A stretch of DNA of 24,549 nt, taken from positions 1 through 24,549 of the IMG/VR virus record IMGVR_UViG_3300035698_000945; one strand, written 5' to 3'. This document shows positions 3,348 through 11,516 of this stretch, one piece after another. Each line of letters begins with the position of its first letter. Position 1 is the first letter of the stretch. The notes beneath the pieces are model-generated. The model saw nothing but the letters and a program-made list of their open reading frames with translations. It was not told the DNA's origin and ran no database searches. Source of the stretch: a virus. Both the position numbers and the translations under genes were made by a program.

Positions 3348-5618
3348 ATGCCAAACATCTTCTTGGGCTCTTCATTCAACGACCTTCCAACTGCAAAACT
3401 AGATAAACACGAGATAGACTCATTTGAGGACTTTTGCGAAAAATTTCTACAGACTTGTCGCAAGGGAAAAAAGAACGAACACTACATTACGATAGGAGAT
3501 AGCTATGACCTTACTAAAGGCGACCCAGATGCTCCAAAGCTTTCGTATAAAAGAGCGGATCACTACCATAGAAACAACCGTTCTCAAGTATCTGCCTGGT
3601 TACTCCCGTTTGACGGGGACTCCTCGAAAGATAATAAGGACGGCTGTATCGATCCTGAGCTTGTTCATACTTCTCTAAAGAAGTTAGGATATAATCATGT
3701 CGTCTACACAACTCACTCCCATAAACGAGGAACGAAGAACAGATGGCGTTTGTTCTTGCCCTGCAGGCTGTCTTCTGCTGGACAACTCAGCGCCACTGTT
3801 AAAAAACTCTACAGTGATCTCAATAATAATGGCTGCGGAAATCTTGCGCTGTCAAGTGAATCCAAGACGTGGTCAGTGCCTTGGTTTCTTCCGACAAGAG
3901 ACGATCCAACAGATAGCGAATTTAAATATTTCTTTTTTGGTAGTGGAAGAGACTTTATTGCAGTAGACGCGGAAGAGGGGGAAAGCTATGAAAGAAAAAC
4001 AAAAGGAGAAGATAGAACCGTTACGGGAATGCTCGAAACAATTGCTGCGGGAAAAGCAGACACTGGACTTCATGCTGCAACTAGAGATCTTGCTTACGGC
4101 CTTGTCAAGGACGGTCTCGCTCCCGCTGCCGCTAAAGCAATACTGCACTTTGTCACAAGCTTCTATAAGGGCGGCGATCGACAAAAAGAGAATTTATCTA
4201 AAATCGAGCCTCTCGTCGATTCCGCGGTAAAGAAGCTATTGTTAGAGGCGCCAGTTTCGACCGAGTGGACTGAAGATAGGCTAACGAAGGACAGTAGGGT
4301 TTACACTGACTATCCTGAGCAGGGTACAGTTATGGAGGAGATAGTAGACACATGTCTAAAATGGATGCCCTACCCAAACAGGCAAATTGCGGTGATTGCA
4401 GCGCATACGCTAATAAGCACTTTAGGTGGGAGAGTTTATTCGCTCCCGGGTGGGAGAGGAATCGTTCTTACTGCTTTGGTCACAGGCAGGAGTACTATAG
4501 GAAAATCTTTTATAAAGAAATTCGTCATCTGGTGTCTAAACAACTTCCAGTTAGCGAATGTGAGTCAAGATTTTGTGGGCTCGCATTTCTATACATCCTC
4601 GAAAAACCTGATCACGGAACTCCAAGAAGCTGGGAGCTTATTGTCGGTAAGGACGGAGTCTGGTCAGTCCGATAAATCAACAGCGGGGGATATGACACGT
4701 GTACTCATGTATGAGTTGGAGCTCGCGACAGAGAGCGGAGAGTCTGGGTACGTTTCTAGCGGGGGACAGAACGATAAAATCCCTCCACTCTACTCGCCTG
4801 CCGTTACGACGATTAGAGAAAGCGTGGCTCAGGTACAAAACGAGGCAGATCTTATTAACGCTACAGCCGTCTCTGGCGTGGCGGGACGAAGGTCCCATGT
4901 ACTTATCGATCCTATTAAAGGACAGTATAACGAGTTTCAACTCGAAAAACTTCCCGAGCTTATTAGACAACTCATTATTGCAATTTATAAAAAGGCGGCG
5001 ATCGAGCAGCGTAAGAAGGTTACTGAAGCTCTGCCCGAAAACCTATGGACGAGGATAGAGTATAAGAACCCACAGTACATAAGTATGAAGAGAAAGGTCT
5101 GGATTGCTAGGGAAAATAAAGCAGCTCTAAAGAACGATCATTTCTCCTCTACCTTTTATGGTAGGATAGGAGAGAGGTTACCCAGCTGGGCTGCAAGACT
5201 AGCTATATGCGACAATCCTATCTGTCCCGTGATAACTAATCAGCACATAGATATTGCAGAAGAAAGCTTGAAGGCGGAATTGACAGGGAACATGGCTCAA
5301 CAGGAGAGCGGTGAGCTGGACTCAGATATCAGTCAGGTTGCTAACAGTTTGATAGAGATGTTTAAAGGGGACATGTCTAAGAACAAGTCTCTTAACCAGG
5401 GTAATAATAAGAAGATGTTAAGGGACGGAGCTTGTGAATTACACAGGATAATGGGAAGAGCTAGAACTAAAGCTGCCTATAAAAAAGCGGCGTCCCACGT
5501 ACATAACATAGATCAAATACTTCTGTCTACTCTTAAGACTCGGGGTCTTATTGAGCTAAAGCCAGACGAGAGCATTTCATTATACAAGTATAGAGGGAGG
5601 GTATTAAAACGTGTCTAA
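3348..5618 (+). CDS. Primase-helicase-like replication protein, 756 aa
   Basis: Likely the phage replication initiator/primase. The N-terminal third looks like an archaeo-eukaryotic-type primase domain: FDGD at 88-91 (metal-binding DxD), VVYTTHSH at 118-125 and NRWRLFLPC at 131-139 supply the usual acidic, histidine and basic blocks. The second half carries a P-loop, GRSTIGKS at 380-387, after a stretch typical of primase-associated or DUF3987-type ATPase domains. I could not find a clean Walker B, so helicase activity is less certain. ATG at 3348 follows GAGG at about 8 bases, at the end of the structured leader. It overlaps the next gene by eight bases. It lies next to the repeat field that may be its origin. 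Confidence 0.7.
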   Translation: MPNIFLGSSFNDLPTAKLDKHEIDSFEDFCEKFLQTCRKGKKNEHYITIGDSYDLTKGDPDAPKLSYKRADHYHRNNRSQVSAWLLPFDGDSSKDNKDGCIDPELVHTSLKKLGYNHVVYTTHSHKRGTKNRWRLFLPCRLSSAGQLSATVKKLYSDLNNNGCGNLALSSESKTWSVPWFLPTRDDPTDSEFKYFFFGSGRDFIAVDAEEGESYERKTKGEDRTVTGMLETIAAGKADTGLHAATRDLAYGLVKDGLAPAAAKAILHFVTSFYKGGDRQKENLSKIEPLVDSAVKKLLLEAPVSTEWTEDRLTKDSRVYTDYPEQGTVMEEIVDTCLKWMPYPNRQIAVIAAHTLISTLGGRVYSLPGGRGIVLTALVTGRSTIGKSFIKKFVIWCLNNFQLANVSQDFVGSHFYTSSKNLITELQEAGSLLSVRTESGQSDKSTAGDMTRVLMYELELATESGESGYVSSGGQNDKIPPLYSPAVTTIRESVAQVQNEADLINATAVSGVAGRRSHVLIDPIKGQYNEFQLEKLPELIRQLIIAIYKKAAIEQRKKVTEALPENLWTRIEYKNPQYISMKRKVWIARENKAALKNDHFSSTFYGRIGERLPSWAARLAICDNPICPVITNQHIDIAEESLKAELTGNMAQQESGELDSDISQVANSLIEMFKGDMSKNKSLNQGNNKKMLRDGACELHRIMGRARTKAAYKKAASHVHNIDQILLSTLKTRGLIELKPDESISLYKYRGRVLKRV

Positions 5619-6051
5619 CTTTAACGACCCAATAACAGCAGAAAGCACAGTGACTATTGAGGGAATTGCTCAGAAGCTAATAGCTGCAGCTGATAGGATT
5701 ATCGACTATAGGCTGGGAATTGCTTTTGGTTATGAACCTCCTGAAGGCTTTGAGAATGGCAGCAAGGATGAGCAAACTGCTATCTTGAAGATGATTGATC
5801 CTTATTTGAAAGCGTATCAGGAAGTCAAGGGCATGAACGCTCGTACGTCGGGTAGCGTCATATCTCTTCTCAAGTCTGGAAAGATCTCTTCTGTTGAAGC
5901 TATCTCTCTTTTAAACGTCATAAAGACTAAGTTGGAAGTTGAAGAATCAGAGATGGAAGCTAAGCTGAAGAAAAAACTGTTGAAAGATGTAGACGACGAA
6001 GTTGAAGAACCTGAAAAGGAGGAAGACGATGTCAAAAAGGCAGATAAATAA
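5611..6051 (+). CDS. Hypothetical protein with acidic/basic helical tail, 146 aa
   Basis: Starts at GTG 5611, eight bases inside the end of the primase gene, with GGGAGGG about 10 bases upstream. Residues 1-110 appear helical (IAQKLIAAADRIIDYRLGI). The last 35 are highly charged (EAKLKKKLLKDVDDEVEEPE and onward), probably a coiled coil or disordered tail. No enzyme motif. Its position between the primase and nuclease genes suggests a DNA-metabolism accessory role, but that is context only. Confidence 0.6.
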   Translation: MSNFNDPITAESTVTIEGIAQKLIAAADRIIDYRLGIAFGYEPPEGFENGSKDEQTAILKMIDPYLKAYQEVKGMNARTSGSVISLLKSGKISSVEAISLLNVIKTKLEVEESEMEAKLKKKLLKDVDDEVEEPEKEEDDVKKADK

Positions 6052-6199
6052 AGCTAAGCAGAAAAAGAAAGATTATTTCTGTACCTGCCCTAACTGCGGC
6101 AGCAAAACTAAAGGACACTTCGTGCCTCCCTGCTTTGGTGATAAAGGCTTTTTTATCTGTGAGGAGAAGGGGGTAGAAGACGATGGGAAGGATAAATAG
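6029..6199 (+). CDS. Small zinc-ribbon protein, 56 aa
   Basis: The ATG at 6029 follows AAAGGAGGAAG, a strong ribosome-binding site, and overlaps the end of the preceding gene. The start is very basic (MSKRQINKAKQKKKD). A zinc ribbon follows: CTCPNCGS at about 19-26, then PPC and FFIC further on, giving two cysteine pairs. The C-terminus is acidic. Small zinc ribbons beside replication genes usually bind nucleic acid or a polymerase partner; nothing more can be said. An in-frame ATG at 6002 is less likely because it lacks that ribosome-binding site. Confidence 0.65.
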   Translation: MSKRQINKAKQKKKDYFCTCPNCGSKTKGHFVPPCFGDKGFFICEEKGVEDDGKDK

Positions 6200-6572
6200 T
6201 CGTAGCAAAGGGGCTGGCGGAGAACGGGAATTCGCACGCTGGCTTCAAGACAATTTAAGTCTAAACTTCCTACCGCAGCGTAATTTGGAGCAAGTGCGTT
6301 CTGGAGGGGCGGACATCATTGATGTTCGTCCCTTCAACTTCGAAGTAAAGAGATGCCAGACTCTTAGCAAGCGTAATTGGTGGATTCAGGTTAAGAATTC
6401 ATGTAAGGGGGATGATGTCCCTGTCGTAGCATACCGCAAAAACAACCAACCATGGCGTTTCCTCATTTCTGCTAAACAGATAGGACTAGACAAAGGCTTC
6501 GTTCAATTAGAAGAGTTTGAAGCAAAACAATGGTTAACTATCTATTTAAATAGTAATCACGTAAGTCCTTGA
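6183..6572 (+). CDS. PDDEXK nuclease, Holliday-junction-resolvase-like, 129 aa
   Basis: Shows the PDDEXK core in the expected order and spacing for Hjc-like archaeal/phage resolvases: SRSKGAGGEREFARWL at 6-21 (first glutamate), GGAD at 41-44 (metal-binding aspartate), FEVKRCQ at 53-59 (ExK motif), then a QVKN and PVVAYR strand. Enzymes of this fold cut branched DNA; phages use them to resolve recombination or replication junctions before packaging. It is the last gene before the packaging promoter and overlaps the zinc-ribbon gene by 17 bases, consistent with a replication operon. A non-specific nuclease of the same fold is the alternative. Confidence 0.75.
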   Translation: MGRINSRSKGAGGEREFARWLQDNLSLNFLPQRNLEQVRSGGADIIDVRPFNFEVKRCQTLSKRNWWIQVKNSCKGDDVPVVAYRKNNQPWRFLISAKQIGLDKGFVQLEEFEAKQWLTIYLNSNHVSP

Positions 6573-6593
6573 TATAATTCAACATAATATACC

Positions 6594-6622
6594 TTTACGC
6601 GTAATATATACTATGGTATAGT
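6594..6622 (+). promoter_or_regulatory. Promoter of packaging/structural operon
   Basis: -35 TTTACG (6594-6599), 17-base spacer, extended -10 TGG-TATAGT (6617-6622). It is the only sizeable gap between the replication and packaging modules and lies about 32 bases upstream of the terminase small-subunit ATG. Same layout as the promoters at 751-779 and 3219-3247. Confidence 0.7.
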
Positions 6623-6654
6623 TAATAATAATGTTAGCTAAGACTTGGTGATAT

Positions 6655-6984
6655 ATGAATGTAGACAAAATACGCAGAAAGCTCCTTATTTTACAAGGCG
6701 GAGCTATACGCAAATCTCCAAGTAAAGCAAAAACAAAAGAACAGAGACAGTGTTTCTGGTCTGAAATGATGGACACTGCTGAGCGTGACGGCGACAGGTT
6801 AAAGGCGTCAGAGCTACTCGGTCGATCTGAAGCAGACTTTGTAGAAAAAGTAGAGCATACTGGAGCTAACGGCGGACCGATAGAGGTTGCGCCAATGAAT
6901 ACTACGGGTCTTAAGAATGCTATCGGAAACAAACCGGGATTACGCATTGCAGGCAGTAGACTATCTGCCAACGGCGACGTTTGA
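6655..6984 (+). CDS. Terminase small subunit (putative)
   Basis: Short protein (109 aa) directly before the large terminase. The middle carries a segment typical of small terminases, DRLKASELLGRSEADFVEK at about residues 47-65. The N-terminus is basic. Small terminases recognise the packaging site on concatemeric DNA and load the large subunit. Only a weak ribosome-binding site (TTGGTGAT) precedes the ATG. The gene overlaps the large terminase by 68 bases in another frame, unusually long for this genome. No complete helix-turn-helix is obvious by eye, so identification leans on the central motif and gene order. Confidence 0.7.
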   Translation: MNVDKIRRKLLILQGGAIRKSPSKAKTKEQRQCFWSEMMDTAERDGDRLKASELLGRSEADFVEKVEHTGANGGPIEVAPMNTTGLKNAIGNKPGLRIAGSRLSANGDV

Positions 6985-8572
6985 TCAAGCACTAACTGTT
7001 TATCAGACTATGCTTGATGATCCACACGTTGACACTTCTGTTCTTGCTCATGTTGGTTTGTACGATCGTTATTTCTTTTCCCAAATGATCCTCAAGCTAG
7101 GAGACGTCCTCCCACGCTCCTGGCACCCTTGGTTGTATGAGAGATGCAGAGAAGTTGAAGCTAACTCCGATGGCTACATCGATCTCTGGGCTCGAGAGCA
7201 CTTTAAGAGTACATACATTACGTTTGCAGGGGCCCTCCAAGAAATTGCCAAAGACCCTGAGCTTACGATTGGTATCTTCTCTCATAACGCCAAGCATTCC
7301 CGTGGTAACTTCGTTGTTAGAATAAAAACAGAACTTGAGCTTAACAAACTCTTACCAGCGTACTATCCTGATTCTTTTTATCCAGACCCTAAGAAACAGT
7401 CTCCTGTTTGGTCACGTAATGAGGGTCTAGTTTGTCGCAGGAAATCAAATCCTGCGGAAGCCACAATCTCAGGTCACGGCCTTGTTGATGGCCAGCCTAT
7501 CGGCGCCCACTTCGGTCTTCTTATCTACGACGATGTAGTCACAGATAAGTCCGTCGGTACTCCTGAGATGATTATTAAGACTACTGATATGTGGGATCTT
7601 TCGCAGTTTCTCGGCAAGGAGGCTGAAGATGGCAGTAAGCCTCGCGTCTGGTATATCGGCACTCGGTATAACTTTGCTGATACCTACAAGACGATTCTCG
7701 ATCGCAAGGTCGCAATACCTCGTATCTACCCAGCAACTGACACAGGTACACCGGACGGGACCCCGGTCTACCTCACGGAAGATCAGTGGGCGGAGAAAAA
7801 ACGGCGCTCCTCCACATTCATGGTCGCATGTCAGATGCTTCAGAACCCGCTGGCAGGCAGCGAGGCTGAATTCCAAGTCGAGTGGATTCGTAGGTACGAG
7901 GTGCGGCCCGAGACTCTTAACGTGTATATTCTCTGTGATCCAGCCTCTTCTAAGAAGAAAGGCTCGTCAGACACAGCGTTTATAGTCGTTGGAGTTGACG
8001 CTCAGAGGAATAAGTACCTTATTGATGGTGCTGTTCATAAGATGAATCTTACTGAAAAATGGATTCTTCTTAAGACTTTACGTAACAAATGGTTAAATAG
8101 ACCCGGCGTTCAGGTTGTTAAAATAGGTTATGAAAAGTACGCTCATCAGTCTGACATAGAACATTATGAGACTATGATGAAAATTGAAAAATGCCCCTTC
8201 CCGATAGAGACTGTATCGTGGCCAAGAGACGGCATGTCAGGCGCTAAGAGAGACAGAATTCGTCGACTCGTACCTGACCACCAGAACTGGAGATTTTTCT
8301 ATCCTTATAAAGGTCCTCAGACAGCTGACCAACGAGCTGCAATGGCCGCTAATAAAAGCCATCTTATAGCGAGTCCCATTAAACGTAAGGATCATGATGG
8401 TAAACTCTACGATTTAACTGACTATATCATTAACAACGAAATGATGTTCTTCCCAGCAACTACTAAGTTAGACGCGCTGGATGCAATGTCTCGTATTTAC
8501 GATCTTGACGTGCAACCGCCTATGATTCACCATCAGGAGGACATCTACCCGGAGGTAGTAGGAGATGACTGA
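6917..8572 (+). CDS. Terminase large subunit
   Basis: ATP-driven DNA packaging motor and nuclease, 551 aa. The ATPase shows a deviant Walker A, WAREHFKST at 91-99, and a clear Walker B, FGLLIYDDVV at 199-208, followed by the usual GTRYN coupling segment near 248-252. The nuclease half begins with NVYILCDPASS (aspartate 341) and ends with a DALDAMSRIYD block. The start at 6917 is uncertain because no good ribosome-binding site precedes it and it lies 68 bases inside the small-subunit gene; ATG at 7010 would drop the first 31 residues. Followed by three tiny genes and the portal, a layout seen in podoviruses. Confidence 0.92.
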   Translation: MLSETNRDYALQAVDYLPTATFDQALTVYQTMLDDPHVDTSVLAHVGLYDRYFFSQMILKLGDVLPRSWHPWLYERCREVEANSDGYIDLWAREHFKSTYITFAGALQEIAKDPELTIGIFSHNAKHSRGNFVVRIKTELELNKLLPAYYPDSFYPDPKKQSPVWSRNEGLVCRRKSNPAEATISGHGLVDGQPIGAHFGLLIYDDVVTDKSVGTPEMIIKTTDMWDLSQFLGKEAEDGSKPRVWYIGTRYNFADTYKTILDRKVAIPRIYPATDTGTPDGTPVYLTEDQWAEKKRRSSTFMVACQMLQNPLAGSEAEFQVEWIRRYEVRPETLNVYILCDPASSKKKGSSDTAFIVVGVDAQRNKYLIDGAVHKMNLTEKWILLKTLRNKWLNRPGVQVVKIGYEKYAHQSDIEHYETMMKIEKCPFPIETVSWPRDGMSGAKRDRIRRLVPDHQNWRFFYPYKGPQTADQRAAMAANKSHLIASPIKRKDHDGKLYDLTDYIINNEMMFFPATTKLDALDAMSRIYDLDVQPPMIHHQEDIYPEVVGDD

Positions 8573-8708
8573 GAACGTTACAGAGACAAGTATATTAACT
8601 GAGGTTCTTAAAGCAGACAAAGAGCATTACGAAATTGAAGACGCTTACGAATTCAGTAATGGACGTAAGTTTAAAGATTCTCGCAGTACTCCGGGAGATG
8701 AAGAATAA
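8565..8708 (+). CDS. Small acidic hypothetical protein, 47 aa
   Basis: ATG at 8565 overlaps the end of the large terminase and follows GGAGGTAGTAGGAG, a strong ribosome-binding site. The product (MTENVTETSILTEVLKADKE, ending STPGDEE) is acidic and probably helical at the N-terminus. Its stop overlaps the next ATG (TAATG), so it belongs to a coupled chain between terminase and portal. No family recognised. Confidence 0.6.
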   Translation: MTENVTETSILTEVLKADKEHYEIEDAYEFSNGRKFKDSRSTPGDEE

Positions 8709-8857
8709 TGGCGGGATACCAAGAACATCCTGATTATTATCAGCTTCCTGAATCTATAAAAATGATGTATACCAAAAAAGAATTTGCATGGCTGGGCAAC
8801 GAAGAGCGAGACCGCTTGTTAGAACGTGAAACGTGCCCTGAACCTACGGAGGACTAG
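8708..8857 (+). CDS. Small hypothetical protein, 49 aa
   Basis: Begins MAGYQEHPDYYQLPESIKMM and continues YTKKEFAWLGNEERDRLLER. The WL-x-NEERDRLLER block is an amphipathic helix of a kind often seen in tiny phage genes beside the portal, but I cannot tie it to a named family. It starts within TAATG, sharing bases with the stop of the 47-aa gene, and ends one base before the next start, with GGAGG in its tail serving that gene. Confidence 0.55.
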   Translation: MAGYQEHPDYYQLPESIKMMYTKKEFAWLGNEERDRLLERETCPEPTED

Positions 8858-8858
8858 A

Positions 8859-9242
8859 ATGGACGCAACAATTATAGCTCCGGTCCCGGAGCATGAGCTA
8901 GCAGACGCAAAGCTTGCTGAAAGATGCATCGAAGTACTAAAGAAACATTATCCCGGTTTTACTTGGATCATAGGTCTTAACGAAGATAAGACGGGCGGCG
9001 TAATGTCTATCTTCAATAAGGAAGTAAATGAGCAGATGCTGGGAATTCCTAACTGGGGCTACATTCTTAAAATGACTACTATCTACGCTGACCCTGACCT
9101 TAAGTGTGTTATGAGAGCAGGCGGCGAGATTCTTGAAAGTGCGGGCTTAGACAGAGGCTGGAACAAAGATAGAACAATTTCTCCAATTGATGGAATTAAT
9201 CATAGTTCTTTTCCGATCATTGGCGATATATTTAAGTACTAG
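8859..9242 (+). CDS. Conserved-looking hypothetical protein, 127 aa
   Basis: ATG at 8859 is preceded by ACGGAGGACTAGA. The sequence looks like a compact mixed alpha/beta domain: FTWIIGLNEDKTGGVMSIF resembles two strands with a turn, followed by WGYILKMTTIY and a C-terminal loop-rich region. No catalytic residues are obvious. Its fixed place between terminase and portal suggests a packaging or head-completion helper, or a small morphogenesis factor. I recognise no family. Confidence 0.6.
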   Translation: MDATIIAPVPEHELADAKLAERCIEVLKKHYPGFTWIIGLNEDKTGGVMSIFNKEVNEQMLGIPNWGYILKMTTIYADPDLKCVMRAGGEILESAGLDRGWNKDRTISPIDGINHSSFPIIGDIFKY

Positions 9243-9250
9243 AGGACGCT

Positions 9251-11230
9251 ATGCCAGAAGAAAAAAGTGAGTGGATAAAGAAAACTCAAGAAGCAGTAGA
9301 GAGCTCTACGTCGTTTGTAGATGCTAACTATCGTAAGCAATGGGAAAACAACTTACGAGCGTTTCAATCTCGACACCACTCTTCTTCTAAGTACCTAACA
9401 GGTGCGTATAGATGGCGTTCTAGAGTGTTTAGGCCAAAGACGCGGTCTGCTATAAGAAACAACGAAGCCGCTGCAGCTGCTGCGTTCTTTACAAACGCAG
9501 ACGTTGTATCAACTGAAGCTAAAAATCCCAGCAATGAAATGCAGCAAGCAAGCGCTGAGATCATGAAAGAACTCCTGCAGTATCGTCTTACAGAAACAAT
9601 CCCGTGGTTTTTAACTCTTATTGGTGCATTTCAGGACGCTGAAGTTATAGGCGTTGTAGCATCGTACCAGTCATGGAAGTACAGAGAACGAACTGTTAAG
9701 AAGTACATTCCGACTGAGAATCCGGAAGAGTACGAAGAGCAGGAAGTCACGGAAATCGTTGAAGACAAACCTGATGTAGAACTTATACCGGTTGAGAACC
9801 TGAGAATACACCCTAACGCAGACTGGAGAGATCCTGTAAATACTAGTCCGTATCTTCTAAGATACGTCCCTATGTACTTGATGGACGTAAAAGCTCGGAT
9901 GAGAGAAGACAACGCTAAGCTGGGAATAAAGAAGTGGAAATCGTACGATGATGGTCAGATTCGATCAGCAATGAAGATGAACTTCGATTCTACTCGTCTT
10001 ACTCGTAACGCAAATCGTGAAGATAAGCTGTCTGACAGAACGACTGCTGGAACTGCTCTCAAAGACTTTGATATTATCTGGGTCATAGAGAACTTCGTTA
10101 AAGACGATGAGGGTTTCGACGTAGTTTACTACACTCTGGGTTCTGAGTTTCTGCTGTCAGACCCTGTGCCGATTGAAGAAGAGTATTTCACGGGTAAACG
10201 TCCCATCGCAATGGGCATCGCAATTATCGAAACGCATAAGCTGTATCCCTCGGGTGTTGCTGAGCTTGGTCAGAACATTCAGAGGGAAATCAACGAGGTA
10301 ACCAACACTCGTCTTGATAATGTAAAACTCGTTCTTAACAAACGGTACTTTGTAAAACGAGGATCCCAGGTAGATCTCAAGTCTATTCTGAGGAATGTCG
10401 CTGGATCAATTACCTTTGTTAACGACGTCGATGAAGACGTTAAGGCATTTGATTTTAGCGACGTTACTTCATCTTCATACGAAGAGCATAGCCGTCTGTC
10501 AACTGAGTACGATGAGCTGGTTGGAAACTTCTCTGAATCCTCTGTAGCTAACAACAGAAAATTGAACGAAACTGTTGGCGGCATGCAGATGATGCGGTCA
10601 GGAGCATTCGGCTTAACAGAGTACCTTATTAGAACGTTCTCTGAGACGTGGGTAAAATCTGTGTTAGATCAATTAGTTGATTTAGAGCAGAAGTACGAGA
10701 CTGACTTAGCTGTTATTTCTCTTGCTGCTCAGAAGGCTAAGCTCTTTCAGAAGTATGGCATAGACGAGGTTACTGACGAATTGTTAAGTCAGGATCTTAC
10801 TCTCACAGTTAACGTAGGAATTGGGGCTACGGATCCTCTAATGAAATTAGGCCAATTCTTAAATGCTATGAAGTCCCTGGTAGAGATCTTGAAAGATCCT
10901 CCGCCTAACCTGAACATAGAAGAAGTACAAAAAGAAATCTTCGGTCGTCTTGGCCATAAAGACGGTGAGAGATTCTTTAAAAATCCTGATAATCTCTCAC
11001 AGAACGAAGCTCAGTTGATGGACGCTATCAAGCAGCAGCAGCAGATGATCGAACAGCTCCAGGCGGGCTTGGACGACAAAAACACCGAACAGCAAGTTAA
11101 ACTTGCAGTTGCAGGAATAAAAGAACAGGGTTCCAACCAGAGAGCTACTCTGGCCTCAGAAACAGAGATAACAACTGAAGTGATTAAGCTTCAAAACCCG
11201 GTCCCAGGAGAGAAGATAAATGCCGCATGA
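9251..11230 (+). CDS. Portal protein, 659 aa
   Basis: Forms the dodecameric ring at the capsid vertex through which DNA enters and leaves. The length, a basic N-terminal segment with SKYLTGAYRWRSRVFRPKTR at about 47-66, an alanine-rich block (EAAAAAAFF), long acidic wing region and a C-terminal helical region rich in Q (DAIKQQQQMIEQLQAG) match podovirus portals of P22-like type. It lies between terminase and scaffold/capsid genes, the canonical place. GAGGACGCT precedes the ATG. The C-terminal coiled coil would correspond to the barrel that extends into the capsid. Confidence 0.85.
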   Translation: MPEEKSEWIKKTQEAVESSTSFVDANYRKQWENNLRAFQSRHHSSSKYLTGAYRWRSRVFRPKTRSAIRNNEAAAAAAFFTNADVVSTEAKNPSNEMQQASAEIMKELLQYRLTETIPWFLTLIGAFQDAEVIGVVASYQSWKYRERTVKKYIPTENPEEYEEQEVTEIVEDKPDVELIPVENLRIHPNADWRDPVNTSPYLLRYVPMYLMDVKARMREDNAKLGIKKWKSYDDGQIRSAMKMNFDSTRLTRNANREDKLSDRTTAGTALKDFDIIWVIENFVKDDEGFDVVYYTLGSEFLLSDPVPIEEEYFTGKRPIAMGIAIIETHKLYPSGVAELGQNIQREINEVTNTRLDNVKLVLNKRYFVKRGSQVDLKSILRNVAGSITFVNDVDEDVKAFDFSDVTSSSYEEHSRLSTEYDELVGNFSESSVANNRKLNETVGGMQMMRSGAFGLTEYLIRTFSETWVKSVLDQLVDLEQKYETDLAVISLAAQKAKLFQKYGIDEVTDELLSQDLTLTVNVGIGATDPLMKLGQFLNAMKSLVEILKDPPPNLNIEEVQKEIFGRLGHKDGERFFKNPDNLSQNEAQLMDAIKQQQQMIEQLQAGLDDKNTEQQVKLAVAGIKEQGSNQRATLASETEITTEVIKLQNPVPGEKINAA

Positions 11231-11516
11231 TAACGACACAGCCGTTGCGTTAGCACAAGTGGAGATTGGTCTTGATGCAGAACAGTTTTTAAAATCTAGC
11301 ATAGGGAGGTATGTATCCGCTGTTGCAATTCAAGAGTCTGAAGAAGCTGCAGTGACGTTAAAGTTTGTAGATCCTACTGATATAGCGAAGATAATAAAAG
11401 CCCAGCTACGAGCGCAGACAGCTGAGGCCGCAGTCAGGTGGGTCTCAGAGGCAATCACCGTAGGACAGCAAGCTGAATACGAAATCCACGCAAGAGAGGC
11501 AGAAGAAAATGGCTAA
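11220..11516 (+). CDS. Hypothetical protein between portal and scaffold, 98 aa
   Basis: Overlaps the end of the portal by 11 bases and the scaffold start by 8. AGGAGAGAAG precedes the ATG. The protein is largely helical and alanine/glutamate-rich (AAVTLKFVDPTDIAKIIKAQ, then QTAEAAVRWVSEAITVGQQA). It could assist scaffolding or head assembly, judged only from its position. No family recognised. Confidence 0.6.
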   Translation: MPHDNDTAVALAQVEIGLDAEQFLKSSIGRYVSAVAIQESEEAAVTLKFVDPTDIAKIIKAQLRAQTAEAAVRWVSEAITVGQQAEYEIHAREAEENG

